DNA of 15,304 bases from Actinocrinis sp035605935 (GCF_035605935.1 NZ_DATNGK010000305.1:1-15304); one strand, 5' to 3'; positions 7,994-13,493 are shown, numbered from the stretch's first letter. Translations and numbers: made by a program. Notes: generated by a model not told the origin, from the letters alone.

Positions 7994-8922
7994 CGATCTC
8001 CTACATCGACGTCTCCAACCACAACGGGACGATGCCGCTGCAGGCGGGCACTGTGGCATGCTTCGCCAAGTCTTCCGAGGGCACCGGCTACCGCGACGCG
8101 TACTACGGGCACTTCAAGGCCGAGGCGCAGCGAGTGGGCGCGCTGTTCGGCGCGTACCACTTCCTGACTGAGGGGAACGGCGCGGCGCAGGCCCGGTTCG
8201 CCTACTCAATCGTGGGCTCCAGCGTGCCCATGATGATCGACTTCGAGCCCGAGTACGACGCGAACGGCAACGCGATCTCGTTGCCGTCCCTGGCAGACGC
8301 GATCGCGTTCCGCGACACCTACCGCTCCCTCGGTGGCCTGGTCCGCGTCAACTACCTGCCGCGCTGGTACTGGGCCGGACATCTCGGCTCGCCCTCGCTC
8401 GCGCCGCTCTCGGACCTGGCGCTGGTGGCCAGCGACTACACCGCCTACTCGGACACCGGGCCCGGCTGGGAGCCGTACGGCGGCCTGACACCGGCGATCT
8501 GGCAGTACACCGACAAGCTGCCGTACTCCGGTCAGCTGGTCGACTTCAACGCCTACCGCGGAACCGTCCACGACTTCGCGGCGCTGCTCGGACTTTCAGG
8601 AGGAAGCATGACGCTCAGCACGGACCAGGAAAACCAGCTGCTCAACGACACGCACAACGTGTACGTGGCAACGTTCTACGGCGGGCCGTCCACGGGCACG
8701 CAGCCGACCGGCGCGCCGAACAACAGCCTGGTGAACAAGCTGGACTATCTCATCGCGCAGGGCGACGCGCTCACGGCAGCGGTGGCGAAGCTGGTCAGCC
8801 CGACGATCCCCGCAGGGGACCTGGCGAACGCGGTGAAGACGGCATTGACCGACCCCGCGGTCGCGAAGTTCCTGGCGCACGCGCTCGCCGTCGAGTTGCA
8901 CAACGACACCCCGCCCAGCTGA
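7990..8922 (+). CDS. Endolysin, GH25 (N-acetylmuramidase) family
   Basis: The product has 310 aa from GTG 7990, which overlaps the preceding gene by GTGA. It would cut the N-acetylmuramic acid to N-acetylglucosamine bond of peptidoglycan to release phage. GH25 hallmarks are visible: the opening strand YIDVSNHNG (D7), the FAKSSEGTGYRD region, the AYHF strand, the catalytic DxE pair in MMIDFEPE (D84 and E86), and the closing WQYTDKLPYSGQLVDFN (about 171-186). The catalytic domain spans about residues 1-200. After a GGS linker, residues 207-310 form a separate C-terminal domain (beginning MTLSTDQENQLLNDTHNVYV), possibly for wall binding or oligomerisation. There is no signal peptide, so release would need a holin. 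A strong internal ribosome binding site precedes Met207. Confidence 0.9.
   Translation: MTISYIDVSNHNGTMPLQAGTVACFAKSSEGTGYRDAYYGHFKAEAQRVGALFGAYHFLTEGNGAAQARFAYSIVGSSVPMMIDFEPEYDANGNAISLPSLADAIAFRDTYRSLGGLVRVNYLPRWYWAGHLGSPSLAPLSDLALVASDYTAYSDTGPGWEPYGGLTPAIWQYTDKLPYSGQLVDFNAYRGTVHDFAALLGLSGGSMTLSTDQENQLLNDTHNVYVATFYGGPSTGTQPTGAPNNSLVNKLDYLIAQGDALTAAVAKLVSPTIPAGDLANAVKTALTDPAVAKFLAHALAVELHNDTPPS
8598..8610 (+). promoter_or_regulatory. Internal ribosome binding site and in-frame ATG within the endolysin gene
   Basis: AGGAGG at 8598-8603 lies 4 nt before ATG 8608, which is in frame with the endolysin. Initiation here would give a free C-terminal domain of 104 aa (8608-8922). Several endolysins of Gram-positive phages make such a second product, which assembles with the full-length enzyme. 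The same bases encode the Gly-Gly-Ser linker, so the match could also be a by-product of linker codons. Confidence 0.5.
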
Positions 8923-8930
8923 GCCGCGAA

Positions 8931-8960
8931 CTACCGATGATCGGTAGCACGGCGATCGCC
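8931..8960. repeat. Two adjacent perfect palindromes between endolysin and next gene
   Basis: CTACCGAT-G-ATCGGTAG (8931-8947) is an 8-bp inverted repeat around one base. It is followed 3 nt later by GGCGATCGCC (8951-8960), a 10-bp palindrome. The first could fold as a 6-bp stem with a 5-nt loop but has no T-run after it. The second would be a poor hairpin. They may be protein-binding sites or a processing/attenuation element separating the lysin from the distal genes. Confidence 0.45.
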
Positions 8961-8994
8961 TGATCCTGCAACAACACGAAAAGCGAGGGGTGAG

Positions 8995-9237
8995 GTGAGT
9001 GGGAACAGGCCCGTGCGGCAACGCGAGTTCGACCTGTGGCGCGCGAACTGGGAGCAGCAGATCAGGGATCTGCAGCAGTGGCGGCGCGACCACGAGCGCG
9101 ACCACGACCAGGACGAGGACGACGAGGTAGCGGCCGAACGCGAAGGGCGGCGGGAGAGATGGCGGCAGTTCGCAGCGTGGATGGCGGTCGCCGCGGTGCT
9201 GGTCGCCGCGTGGTGGGGCAGCGCCGCCACCAGGTAG
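8995..9237 (+). CDS. Small charged protein with C-terminal membrane anchor, probable lysis-region protein
   Basis: The product has 80 aa. GTG 8995 is preceded by GAGGGG (8985-8990). The N-terminal 60 residues are extremely charged, with an Arg/Asp/Glu/Gln-rich helix (RRDHERDHDQDEDDEVAAER). A single hydrophobic segment, FAAWMAVAAVLVAAWWGSA (about 59-77), sits at the very C-terminus, which suggests a tail-anchored protein with its charged part in the cytoplasm. It lies 73 nt after the endolysin and overlaps the following membrane protein in another frame. A holin, antiholin or other lysis helper fits the context. No family is recognised. Confidence 0.62.
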   Translation: MSGNRPVRQREFDLWRANWEQQIRDLQQWRRDHERDHDQDEDDEVAAEREGRRERWRQFAAWMAVAAVLVAAWWGSAATR

Positions 9238-9713
9238 GCGCGTTTCCGCGCGGCTACAGCGCACCGCTGGCCACCCTTATCGCGGGCCTGCTCGCGCTGA
9301 TCGCGTTCAACCTGGCCCGGCACCTCGCCGCGCCGGCCACCCCGCATGCAAGCGTGCACCCGAGCGTCACCCTCACCGTTACCCCGAGCGGCGCGCACGC
9401 CTCCCCGGCCGGCCAGGCTCCGGCCGGCCGGGGAGCCCAACCGGGCGCGGCCGTGCGCCCCGTGGCCGACGACGGCGGCGCGGGCCGCAGTGTGCCGTCC
9501 GGCGCGCCCACGCCCAGCCTCGTCCCGCCGCCGCCCGGCCCGTCGCCGAGCCCGGCGCCCTCTCCGTCGCCGAGCCCCGGCGTCACCGCCGCCATAGTGG
9601 TCCCGCTGCGCGGCGCGACGCCCGTCACCGTGCGCGCCGTTCTCGTCGCGCCTGCCGCGCCGCCGTTCCCTGACACACTGCTGGGCATCGGGCTCGACCT
9701 CGCGCTGCCGTGA
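9210..9713 (+). CDS. Membrane-anchored proline-rich protein overlapping the previous gene
   Basis: The likely start is GTG 9210 (or GTG 9213), giving about 167 aa. The longer reading from 9036 only mirrors the previous gene. A membrane segment, PLATLIAGLLALIAFNLARH (about 21-40), is followed by an extracytoplasmic-looking stretch rich in Pro, Ser, Ala and Gly, including PSLVPPPPGPSPSPAPSPSP, and a hydrophobic Val/Pro-rich end. The strongly GC-biased third codon positions support real coding. No good ribosome binding site is seen; coupling through the 28-nt overlap with the preceding gene is likely. A Pro-rich membrane protein overlapping a small membrane gene after an endolysin recalls spanin pairs, but an actinobacterial host and the absence of a lipobox make that only a loose analogy. 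A perfect 14-bp hairpin lies inside the gene. Confidence 0.55.
   Translation: MVGQRRHQVGAFPRGYSAPLATLIAGLLALIAFNLARHLAAPATPHASVHPSVTLTVTPSGAHASPAGQAPAGRGAQPGAAVRPVADDGGAGRSVPSGAPTPSLVPPPPGPSPSPAPSPSPSPGVTAAIVVPLRGATPVTVRAVLVAPAAPPFPDTLLGIGLDLALP
9401..9435 (+). repeat. Perfect 14-bp GC-only inverted repeat (strong hairpin)
   Basis: CTCCCCGGCCGGCC (9401-9414) is exactly complementary to 9422-9435, with a 7-nt loop AGGCTCC. It is among the most stable RNA hairpins obvious in the window. It lies inside the Pro-rich gene, with no T-run after it. It could attenuate transcription at the end of the late operon or simply reflect GC-rich Pro/Ala/Gly codons. Confidence 0.5.
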
Positions 9714-9749
9714 GAACCCGCCCGCCCGTGTAACAGCTGGGTCACGGCC

Positions 9750-9778
9750 CTGACGAGCTATGTGCAAAGGCGTAGCGT
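9750..9778 (+). promoter_or_regulatory. Probable GntR-regulated promoter/operator for the SHOCT gene
   Basis: Positions 9751-9772 match 11602-11623 (the GntR intergenic operator) at 20 of 22 bases. The degenerate palindrome CTATGTGCAAAG (9758-9769) corresponds to the perfect CTTTGTACAAAG there. CTGACG (9750-9755) and TAGCGT (9773-9778), 17 nt apart, resemble -35 and -10 boxes, with the operator filling the spacer. The membrane-anchored SHOCT gene starts 34 nt downstream of the -10. Confidence 0.55.
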
Positions 9779-9811
9779 GCGCTGAAACAGCACTCGCAGG
9801 GTGGGGGAAGC

Positions 9812-10456
9812 ATGGGTCGAACCGGGGCAGTGGTCATCCTTGTCGTTATCGTGCTGGTACTCGGCATCTGGGCGGCGCGGGGCGACAAGGTCAAGAGCGC
9901 CGCGCAGCAACGACGCGAAGCAGAAGCGGCCGAACGCCGCCGACTCGGCATCACGGACGCCGACTACAACCTGAGCAAGCGTGCCCGCGGCTTCGGGCTG
10001 CTGCTCGACACGCTCGCCGACACTATTCGTACGGCAGGGCAGAGCGGAGGCAGGTTCACCGGGTCGCTCGCCAGCGTCGAGACTGAAGGACAGCTCACCA
10101 GCCGTATCACGGTCACGCGGCTCGCGACGCTCGGGGTGTTCGCCCTCGGCGCGCGCAAGAAGGTCGACAACCGTGAGCTGTACATCACGGTCGAGGGCGA
10201 CGGTTTCCAGCTGGTGGCGAAGCTCCCGCCGACGTCCGGTGCGCTGGCGCGGCAGTTCGCGGCGGCGTACAACACCCGCTCCGGAGCGATGGCGGCTAAG
10301 CCGGCTGCTGGCGGCATCGATGGCGTGGCGGTCGAGCTGGAGCGGCTGGCCAAACTGCACGCCGACGGCGCGCTGGACCAGAGCGAATTCAACGCAGCGA
10401 AGGCACGGCTGCTCGGCACAACGCCGCAGCCCGAGCCGGAGGACCAGCGTCCCTGA
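9812..10456 (+). CDS. Membrane-anchored PH-like/SHOCT domain protein
   Basis: The product has 214 aa. ATG 9812 is preceded by GGGTGGGGGAAG. Residues about 5-21 (GAVVILVVIVLVLGIWA) are one membrane segment. A charged helix follows (about 25-50). A central beta-rich region (about 85-150, with LGVFALGARKKVDNRELYIT) resembles a small PH-like domain. The C-terminus (VAVELERLAKLHADGALDQS and on to ARLLG) is a SHOCT module, a short helical pair built around a 'LxxLhxxGaLteeEF' pattern. SHOCT modules commonly act as oligomerisation or peptide-binding ends. The gene has its own promoter region, whose operator-like motif matches that of the GntR gene, and lies outside the tail/lysis operon. It may be expressed from the prophage to alter the host envelope. 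That role is inference. Confidence 0.78.
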   Translation: MGRTGAVVILVVIVLVLGIWAARGDKVKSAAQQRREAEAAERRRLGITDADYNLSKRARGFGLLLDTLADTIRTAGQSGGRFTGSLASVETEGQLTSRITVTRLATLGVFALGARKKVDNRELYITVEGDGFQLVAKLPPTSGALARQFAAAYNTRSGAMAAKPAAGGIDGVAVELERLAKLHADGALDQSEFNAAKARLLGTTPQPEPEDQRP

Positions 10457-10494
10457 CGGTTGACGCGCTCGCACATGCGTTCGACTATCAACCG

Positions 10495-10809
10495 GTGGGC
10501 AGCGAACCGGACACAGCGCCGCGTCCTGCGCTGACCCGGATCGCGAAACGCGAAGCCGACAGCTTCAAACCGGAACGGATCCGTAAGGCGTCGACGCCGG
10601 CGGTCTACTGGGACGGCGAGTCGTGGACCCCGGCGTGGATCATCGCCTGGTGCAGGCACTACGGCGAGTGGTTCGTTCTGCTGCGCACCCGGCGCGATGT
10701 GTGGCGCGACCGGGAAGCCTGGTACGCATACCAGGCCGACGCGCTGCTGCCGGTGCGCCCGGATCCGCGCGACGTGCGCGAATGGCTCCCGCGCCGGCCG
10801 CTGGACTAG
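10495..10809 (+). CDS. Small Trp-rich protein, function unknown
   Basis: The product has 104 aa from GTG 10495. No clear ribosome binding site is seen, and the frame is open further upstream without an ATG or GTG, so the true start is uncertain. The sequence is basic, with eight Trp residues, including VYWDGESWTPAWIIAWCRHY and GEWFVLLRTRRDVWRDREAW. It has no membrane helix or signal peptide. The gap of 38 nt after the SHOCT gene suggests a shared transcript. Its stop, TAG 10807-10809, overlaps the stop of the convergent GntR gene in the palindrome CTAG. The pattern looks like a compact beta/alpha domain, but no family is recognised. Confidence 0.62.
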   Translation: MGSEPDTAPRPALTRIAKREADSFKPERIRKASTPAVYWDGESWTPAWIIAWCRHYGEWFVLLRTRRDVWRDREAWYAYQADALLPVRPDPRDVREWLPRRPLD

Positions 10810-11618
10810 TTGTTGACCGAGCCCTCGTAGACGGGCCGGTAGTGAGGCGGCATCACGATGGACGCCGTCTCCAACGGCAGCCCGTCGTCGTAATAGGTGC
10901 GGTGCGTCACGATGATCGAGATCCCGGCGTGCAGACCGAGCAACTCGCCCTCCGCGATGGTCAGCGGCCGCGGCTCGAGTTCTTCCTCCCACCGGGTCGG
11001 CCGATGCCCGATCAGAGCCATCCGATCGGCGACGCCCTTGCCCGCATGCGGGCCGTCCTCTGGCAGCAGGATCGGCGTCCCGAGCGTGAGCGCCATCGGT
11101 TCCCACGAAGTCGCCAGGTAGGCGGGCTGCCCGTCGGCGAGGTAGACGTACTCGGTGCGCATTACCCGGTCGCCGGGTTCGATGCGCAGGCGCTCGGCGA
11201 CCGCCGGCTTTGCAGTTACCTCTTGCGAGTGGGATTCCCAGGTCCCGACACGGCCCGCTGCTGCCATCGCGGCGCGCCAGGGAGAGCCCTTGCCGGAGCC
11301 GCCTTCGTACATGGAGCGCACCAGCCGCACGATGTCAGGGCGTTCGCGCACGGTAGAGCCGGAACCGGCCCGCGAAACGGTCAGTCCCTCGGTGAGCAGG
11401 ATCTTCGTCGCCTCGTAGGCGGTGCGTTGCGAGACGTTATGTGTGCGCGCTAGCTCTGGGACGGAGGGTAGGCGGCTGCCTGGCGCAAGGGTGCCGTCGA
11501 TGATCGCGCGGCGTAGTTCGTCGGCGATCCGCTGGTATGCGGGGACATCGGTGGCGATGGTGGCGCTCCATTGCGGAGTGAAGATCTGTCGTGGGATAGC
11601 TTGACGAGCTTTGTACAA
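10806..11618 (-). CDS. GntR-family transcriptional regulator with UTRA ligand-binding domain
   Basis: The product has 270 aa if it starts at TTG 11618; no ATG or GTG is in frame before the conserved domain. A winged helix-turn-helix spans about residues 26-94 (PAYQRIADELRRAIIDGTLA, then LPSVPELARTHNVSQRTAYE). A UTRA/chorismate-lyase-like sensor follows at about 145-262 (VMRTEYVYLADGQPAYLATS, GISIIVTHRTYYDDGLPLET), so the protein is of the HutC/FadR-like GntR class that releases DNA on binding a small effector. The TTG lies inside the palindrome CTTTGTACAAAG, which argues for autoregulation and perhaps for a different true start. It faces the RsbW-like gene divergently and the SHOCT arm convergently, and its operator motif occurs before both. 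This is a regulator of an accessory cassette rather than a typical phage immunity repressor. Confidence 0.85.
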   Translation of the reverse strand: MYKARQAIPRQIFTPQWSATIATDVPAYQRIADELRRAIIDGTLAPGSRLPSVPELARTHNVSQRTAYEATKILLTEGLTVSRAGSGSTVRERPDIVRLVRSMYEGGSGKGSPWRAAMAAAGRVGTWESHSQEVTAKPAVAERLRIEPGDRVMRTEYVYLADGQPAYLATSWEPMALTLGTPILLPEDGPHAGKGVADRMALIGHRPTRWEEELEPRPLTIAEGELLGLHAGISIIVTHRTYYDDGLPLETASIVMPPHYRPVYEGSVNN

Positions 11619-11642
11619 AGGCGCAAGCTTTGTACAAAGCTT
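11602..11642. promoter_or_regulatory. Tandem GntR operators (two TTTGTACAAA palindromes) in a divergent promoter
   Basis: CTTTGTACAAAG occurs at 11609-11620 and again at 11628-11639, with centres 19 bp apart, close to two helical turns. The second copy extends to a perfect 18-bp palindrome, AAGCTTTGTACAAAGCTT (11625-11642). TTGACG at 11601-11606 is a possible -35 box for the rightward gene. The sites lie between the leftward GntR gene and the rightward ATP-binding protein, and overlap the annotated start of the former. Confidence 0.75.
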
Positions 11643-11643
11643 A

Positions 11644-11668
11644 GCGGCCCGTTCGGACGGCCGCCTTT
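11644..11668 (+). other. Leader hairpin upstream of the ATP-binding protein gene
   Basis: CCGT-TCGG-ACGG (11649-11660) forms a short stem capped by a TTCGG-type tetraloop. An alternative outer pairing is GCGGCC (11644-11649) with GGCCGC (11659-11664). A CTTT run follows. It sits in the presumed 5' leader between operator and start codon and could act as a leader stabiliser or weak attenuator. Confidence 0.3.
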
Positions 11669-11680
11669 CAGGGGACTGTC

Positions 11681-12076
11681 ATGCCCAAAACGGTCACGCT
11701 TCCTGGCCTGCGCTCTATGGTGCCACTCGCCCGCCGCGCGGCGCACGCGCTGATCGTCGATGCGCTGCCCGAGGGAACACCCCGCGACGCCGACATCCAA
11801 CTGGTGGTCTCCGAACTGGCCGGCAACGCGGTCCTGCACTCGGCGGCTGGCGACGGGGGAGCGTTCGATCTGGTCATCGACGCCACTGCGGGATGCGTGC
11901 GCGTCGAGGTCGCCGACCCGGGGCCGGCCGCTTCGTCAAGCAGGCGGGATGCGGACGGCCATGACGAATATCAGCGCGGCTTGGTGATCGTCGCGGAGTT
12001 CGCGGACAAGTGGGGCCAGGACAAGGCGGCCGACGGCCGCTCGGTGAGATGGGCGGAATTCCGATGGACGGCATGA
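11681..12076 (+). CDS. RsbW-like ATP-binding protein (GHKL/HATPase_c anti-sigma type)
   Basis: The product has 131 aa. ATG 11681 is preceded by AGGGGA (about 11670-11675). The Bergerat ATP-binding fold is visible: the N box QLVVSELAGNAVLHS (E45, N49), the G1-type motif VADPGP (D79, G81) and the glycine turn RGLVIVAEFADKWG (G100) followed by a closing strand RSVRWAEFRWTA. Size and order match the single-domain serine kinase/anti-sigma ATPases abundant in Streptomyces, which bind sigma factors or antagonist proteins. No partner sigma or STAS gene is seen here. It heads a three-gene operon (with 12073 and 12246) joined by overlaps and divergent from GntR. In a phage, it might affect host sigma or developmental control during lysogeny, which is inference. 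Confidence 0.82.
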   Translation: MPKTVTLPGLRSMVPLARRAAHALIVDALPEGTPRDADIQLVVSELAGNAVLHSAAGDGGAFDLVIDATAGCVRVEVADPGPAASSSRRDADGHDEYQRGLVIVAEFADKWGQDKAADGRSVRWAEFRWTA

Positions 12077-12255
12077 GTCTGGCGCAGGCGCACGGCGAGC
12101 TGCGCGCGGCGCTCGAGCCGCTCGGCATCGAGGTCGGCCCGGAGATCCTGGCTCAGTGGAAGGACCTGGCGCAGCACGGTGGCCAGCCTCTACCGGCTGA
12201 CGCGCTGCGCCGGCTGGCGGTCGTCGCTAAAGAGCTGGCGACTTCGTGCGGGTAA
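12073..12255 (+). CDS. Small 60-aa protein, function unknown
   Basis: ATG 12073 overlaps the previous stop as ATGA and is preferred over ATG 12064 and a frame-open start at 12010 that only mirrors the ATPase gene. The product (MSLAQAHGELRAALEPLGIE, then VGPEILAQWKDLAQHGGQPL and a final helix RRLAVVAKELATSCG) is a soluble, mostly helical protein without Trp-rich or metal motifs. It is coupled to the ATP-binding protein and overlaps the next membrane gene by 10 nt, so it is probably a partner or accessory of this operon. No family is recognised. Confidence 0.6.
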   Translation: MSLAQAHGELRAALEPLGIEVGPEILAQWKDLAQHGGQPLPADALRRLAVVAKELATSCG

Positions 12256-12419
12256 GGCGCCGGCTGGTTCTGCGCGGCGGCTATGCGCTGATCGTCGTGA
12301 TCGTAACCTTTGTCCTGCCGATGACCGTCTCGACGCCCGGTGCGTACATCGCTGCTGTGGTCCCTTGTCTGGTCGCTGCGGTAGTACTCGGGTATCTGGA
12401 TGGGCGCGGTCGCGGTTAG
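12246..12419 (+). CDS. Small two-span membrane protein (57 aa)
   Basis: GTG 12246 overlaps the previous gene by 10 nt, and the stop is TAG 12417-12419. The start MRVRRRLVLRGG is strongly basic. It is followed by two hydrophobic segments, YALIVVIVTFVLPM (about 13-26) and AYIAAVVPCLVAAVVLGYL (about 33-51), and a basic end DGRGRG. The positive-inside pattern predicts a hairpin with both ends in the cytoplasm. It is the last gene of the ATP-binding protein operon and overlaps the convergent integrase stop by 3 nt. Function is unknown; size and shape would fit a small phage membrane effector. Confidence 0.55.
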   Translation: MRVRRRLVLRGGYALIVVIVTFVLPMTVSTPGAYIAAVVPCLVAAVVLGYLDGRGRG

Positions 12420-13405
12420 AGCCTGTCGCCGGGTGACCGAGTGCGGTGCGCGTCACGCGCACGCTCGTCCGCGGCTGAGGCCGCATAGCGCGAGAGCATC
12501 TGCCGAGACTTCCACCCCGTCAGACGCATCAGGTCCGTCTCGTTGCCGCCGTCCTTGAGCCACAGATGCGAGAACGTGTGTCGGAACTGATGCGGGGTCA
12601 CCCGAGGGATTTTGGCCTCTTCGCAGCGGCGCTCGAGCAGCTGTGCGATCCCTGAGATGGTCAGCGGCCCGCGGTGCAGGGAACTGAGCCACAGCGCGGT
12701 TTGGCCAGGGCGCGCGTACTTGGCGCGCTCGCGGATGTACCAGGACAGGGCGACGCCAGTGCGGTTGCCGAACGGGACGGCCCGCGGGCGCCGGCCTTTG
12801 GCGATGATGCGCAGGACGTCCTGGTCGAAGTCGACGTCGTTGGCCTCGTCGTCGTTCTCGTCGTAGCGCAGCCGGGTCAGCTCGGTCAGGCGGATGCCGG
12901 TGTCGAGGAACACCATGATGATCGCGGTGTCGCGGCGCGAGGCGAAGTCCTTGCCCTTGCAGACGGCCAGCAGCCGGCGCAGCGCGTCGTCGCCGATGAC
13001 CGGGACAGGCTGCTCGGGGACGATCGGCGGCGACATGCCGACCATGGGGGAGTCCTCGAGGATCGGTGTGCCGGCGGCCCATTTGAAGAACTGCTGGAGC
13101 GCGCGGTATCTGACGCTCGCGGTGGAGGCGCTGGCGCGTTTGGCCTCGACCGCGATGTACGCCTCGAGGTGCTGGCGCGTGATGCCCGCTATATCTGCGG
13201 GCGGCGCGAGTTCGACCGGTTCGCCCAGTTCGCCGTCGGCAGCCTGCTCGGGGAAGACGGAGAGGTAGGAGGCGGGTAGCGCGGCGAGGAACGTGGCGAG
13301 GTAGCGCACCGACTTGGTGTAGGTGTCGATGGTGTTTCCGGCCTTGTTCGCGGCGCGCAGAGTGCGCGTCCACAAGCGTAGGTCGGGTTCGAGGTTGATA
13401 TTCAC
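12416..13405 (-). CDS. int: Tyrosine recombinase (phage integrase)
   Basis: The product has 329 aa and starts at GTG 13405. It would integrate the phage genome at the attP core next to its start. The N-terminal SAM-like/core-binding domain spans about residues 5-115. The catalytic domain shows the full active set: R172 in TGIRLTEL, K203 in IIAKGRRPR, H272 and R275 in TPHQFRHTFSH, W298 in the usual His/Trp position (TGWKSRQMLS), and the nucleophile Y307 in SRY. It ends with a short basic tail. The attP core lies about 110 bp beyond its start, with arm-type repeats between and beyond, as in lambda-type systems. The stop TAA overlaps the stop of the convergent small membrane gene. A CTGTC-CCA-GACAG inverted repeat (13409-13421) just upstream may affect its expression. 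Confidence 0.93.
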   Translation of the reverse strand: MNINLEPDLRLWTRTLRAANKAGNTIDTYTKSVRYLATFLAALPASYLSVFPEQAADGELGEPVELAPPADIAGITRQHLEAYIAVEAKRASASTASVRYRALQQFFKWAAGTPILEDSPMVGMSPPIVPEQPVPVIGDDALRRLLAVCKGKDFASRRDTAIIMVFLDTGIRLTELTRLRYDENDDEANDVDFDQDVLRIIAKGRRPRAVPFGNRTGVALSWYIRERAKYARPGQTALWLSSLHRGPLTISGIAQLLERRCEEAKIPRVTPHQFRHTFSHLWLKDGGNETDLMRLTGWKSRQMLSRYAASAADERARDAHRTRSPGDRL

Positions 13406-13408
13406 AGC

Positions 13409-13421
13409 CTGTCCCAGACAG
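13409..13421. repeat. Inverted repeat just upstream of the integrase start
   Basis: CTGTC-CCA-GACAG is a perfect 5-bp inverted repeat, 4 nt ahead of the integrase GTG (13405) on its coding strand. It could be an operator or a leader hairpin masking initiation. Confidence 0.3.
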
Positions 13422-13450
13422 CGAGTTGATCATGATAGGCATTTGGTTAC

Positions 13451-13466
13451 TGCACCGGCATACTAA
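13451..13466 (+). repeat. Arm-type direct repeat, class 1 copy A (left of attP core)
   Basis: TGCACCGGCATACTAA matches 13568-13583 at 15 of 16 positions, in the same orientation, and the two copies flank the tRNA-derived core. Such paired direct repeats are what integrase N-terminal domains and excisionase bind in attP arms. Confidence 0.6.
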
Positions 13467-13493
13467 AGCCGATCGCTTCGCCTGTCAGGTGTT

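Noticed and set aside
9036..9209. Extension of the Pro-rich gene back to ATG 9036
   Set aside because: Those codons are an Arg/Gly-rich shadow of the small charged gene, whose own start, ribosome binding site and membrane anchor are coherent.
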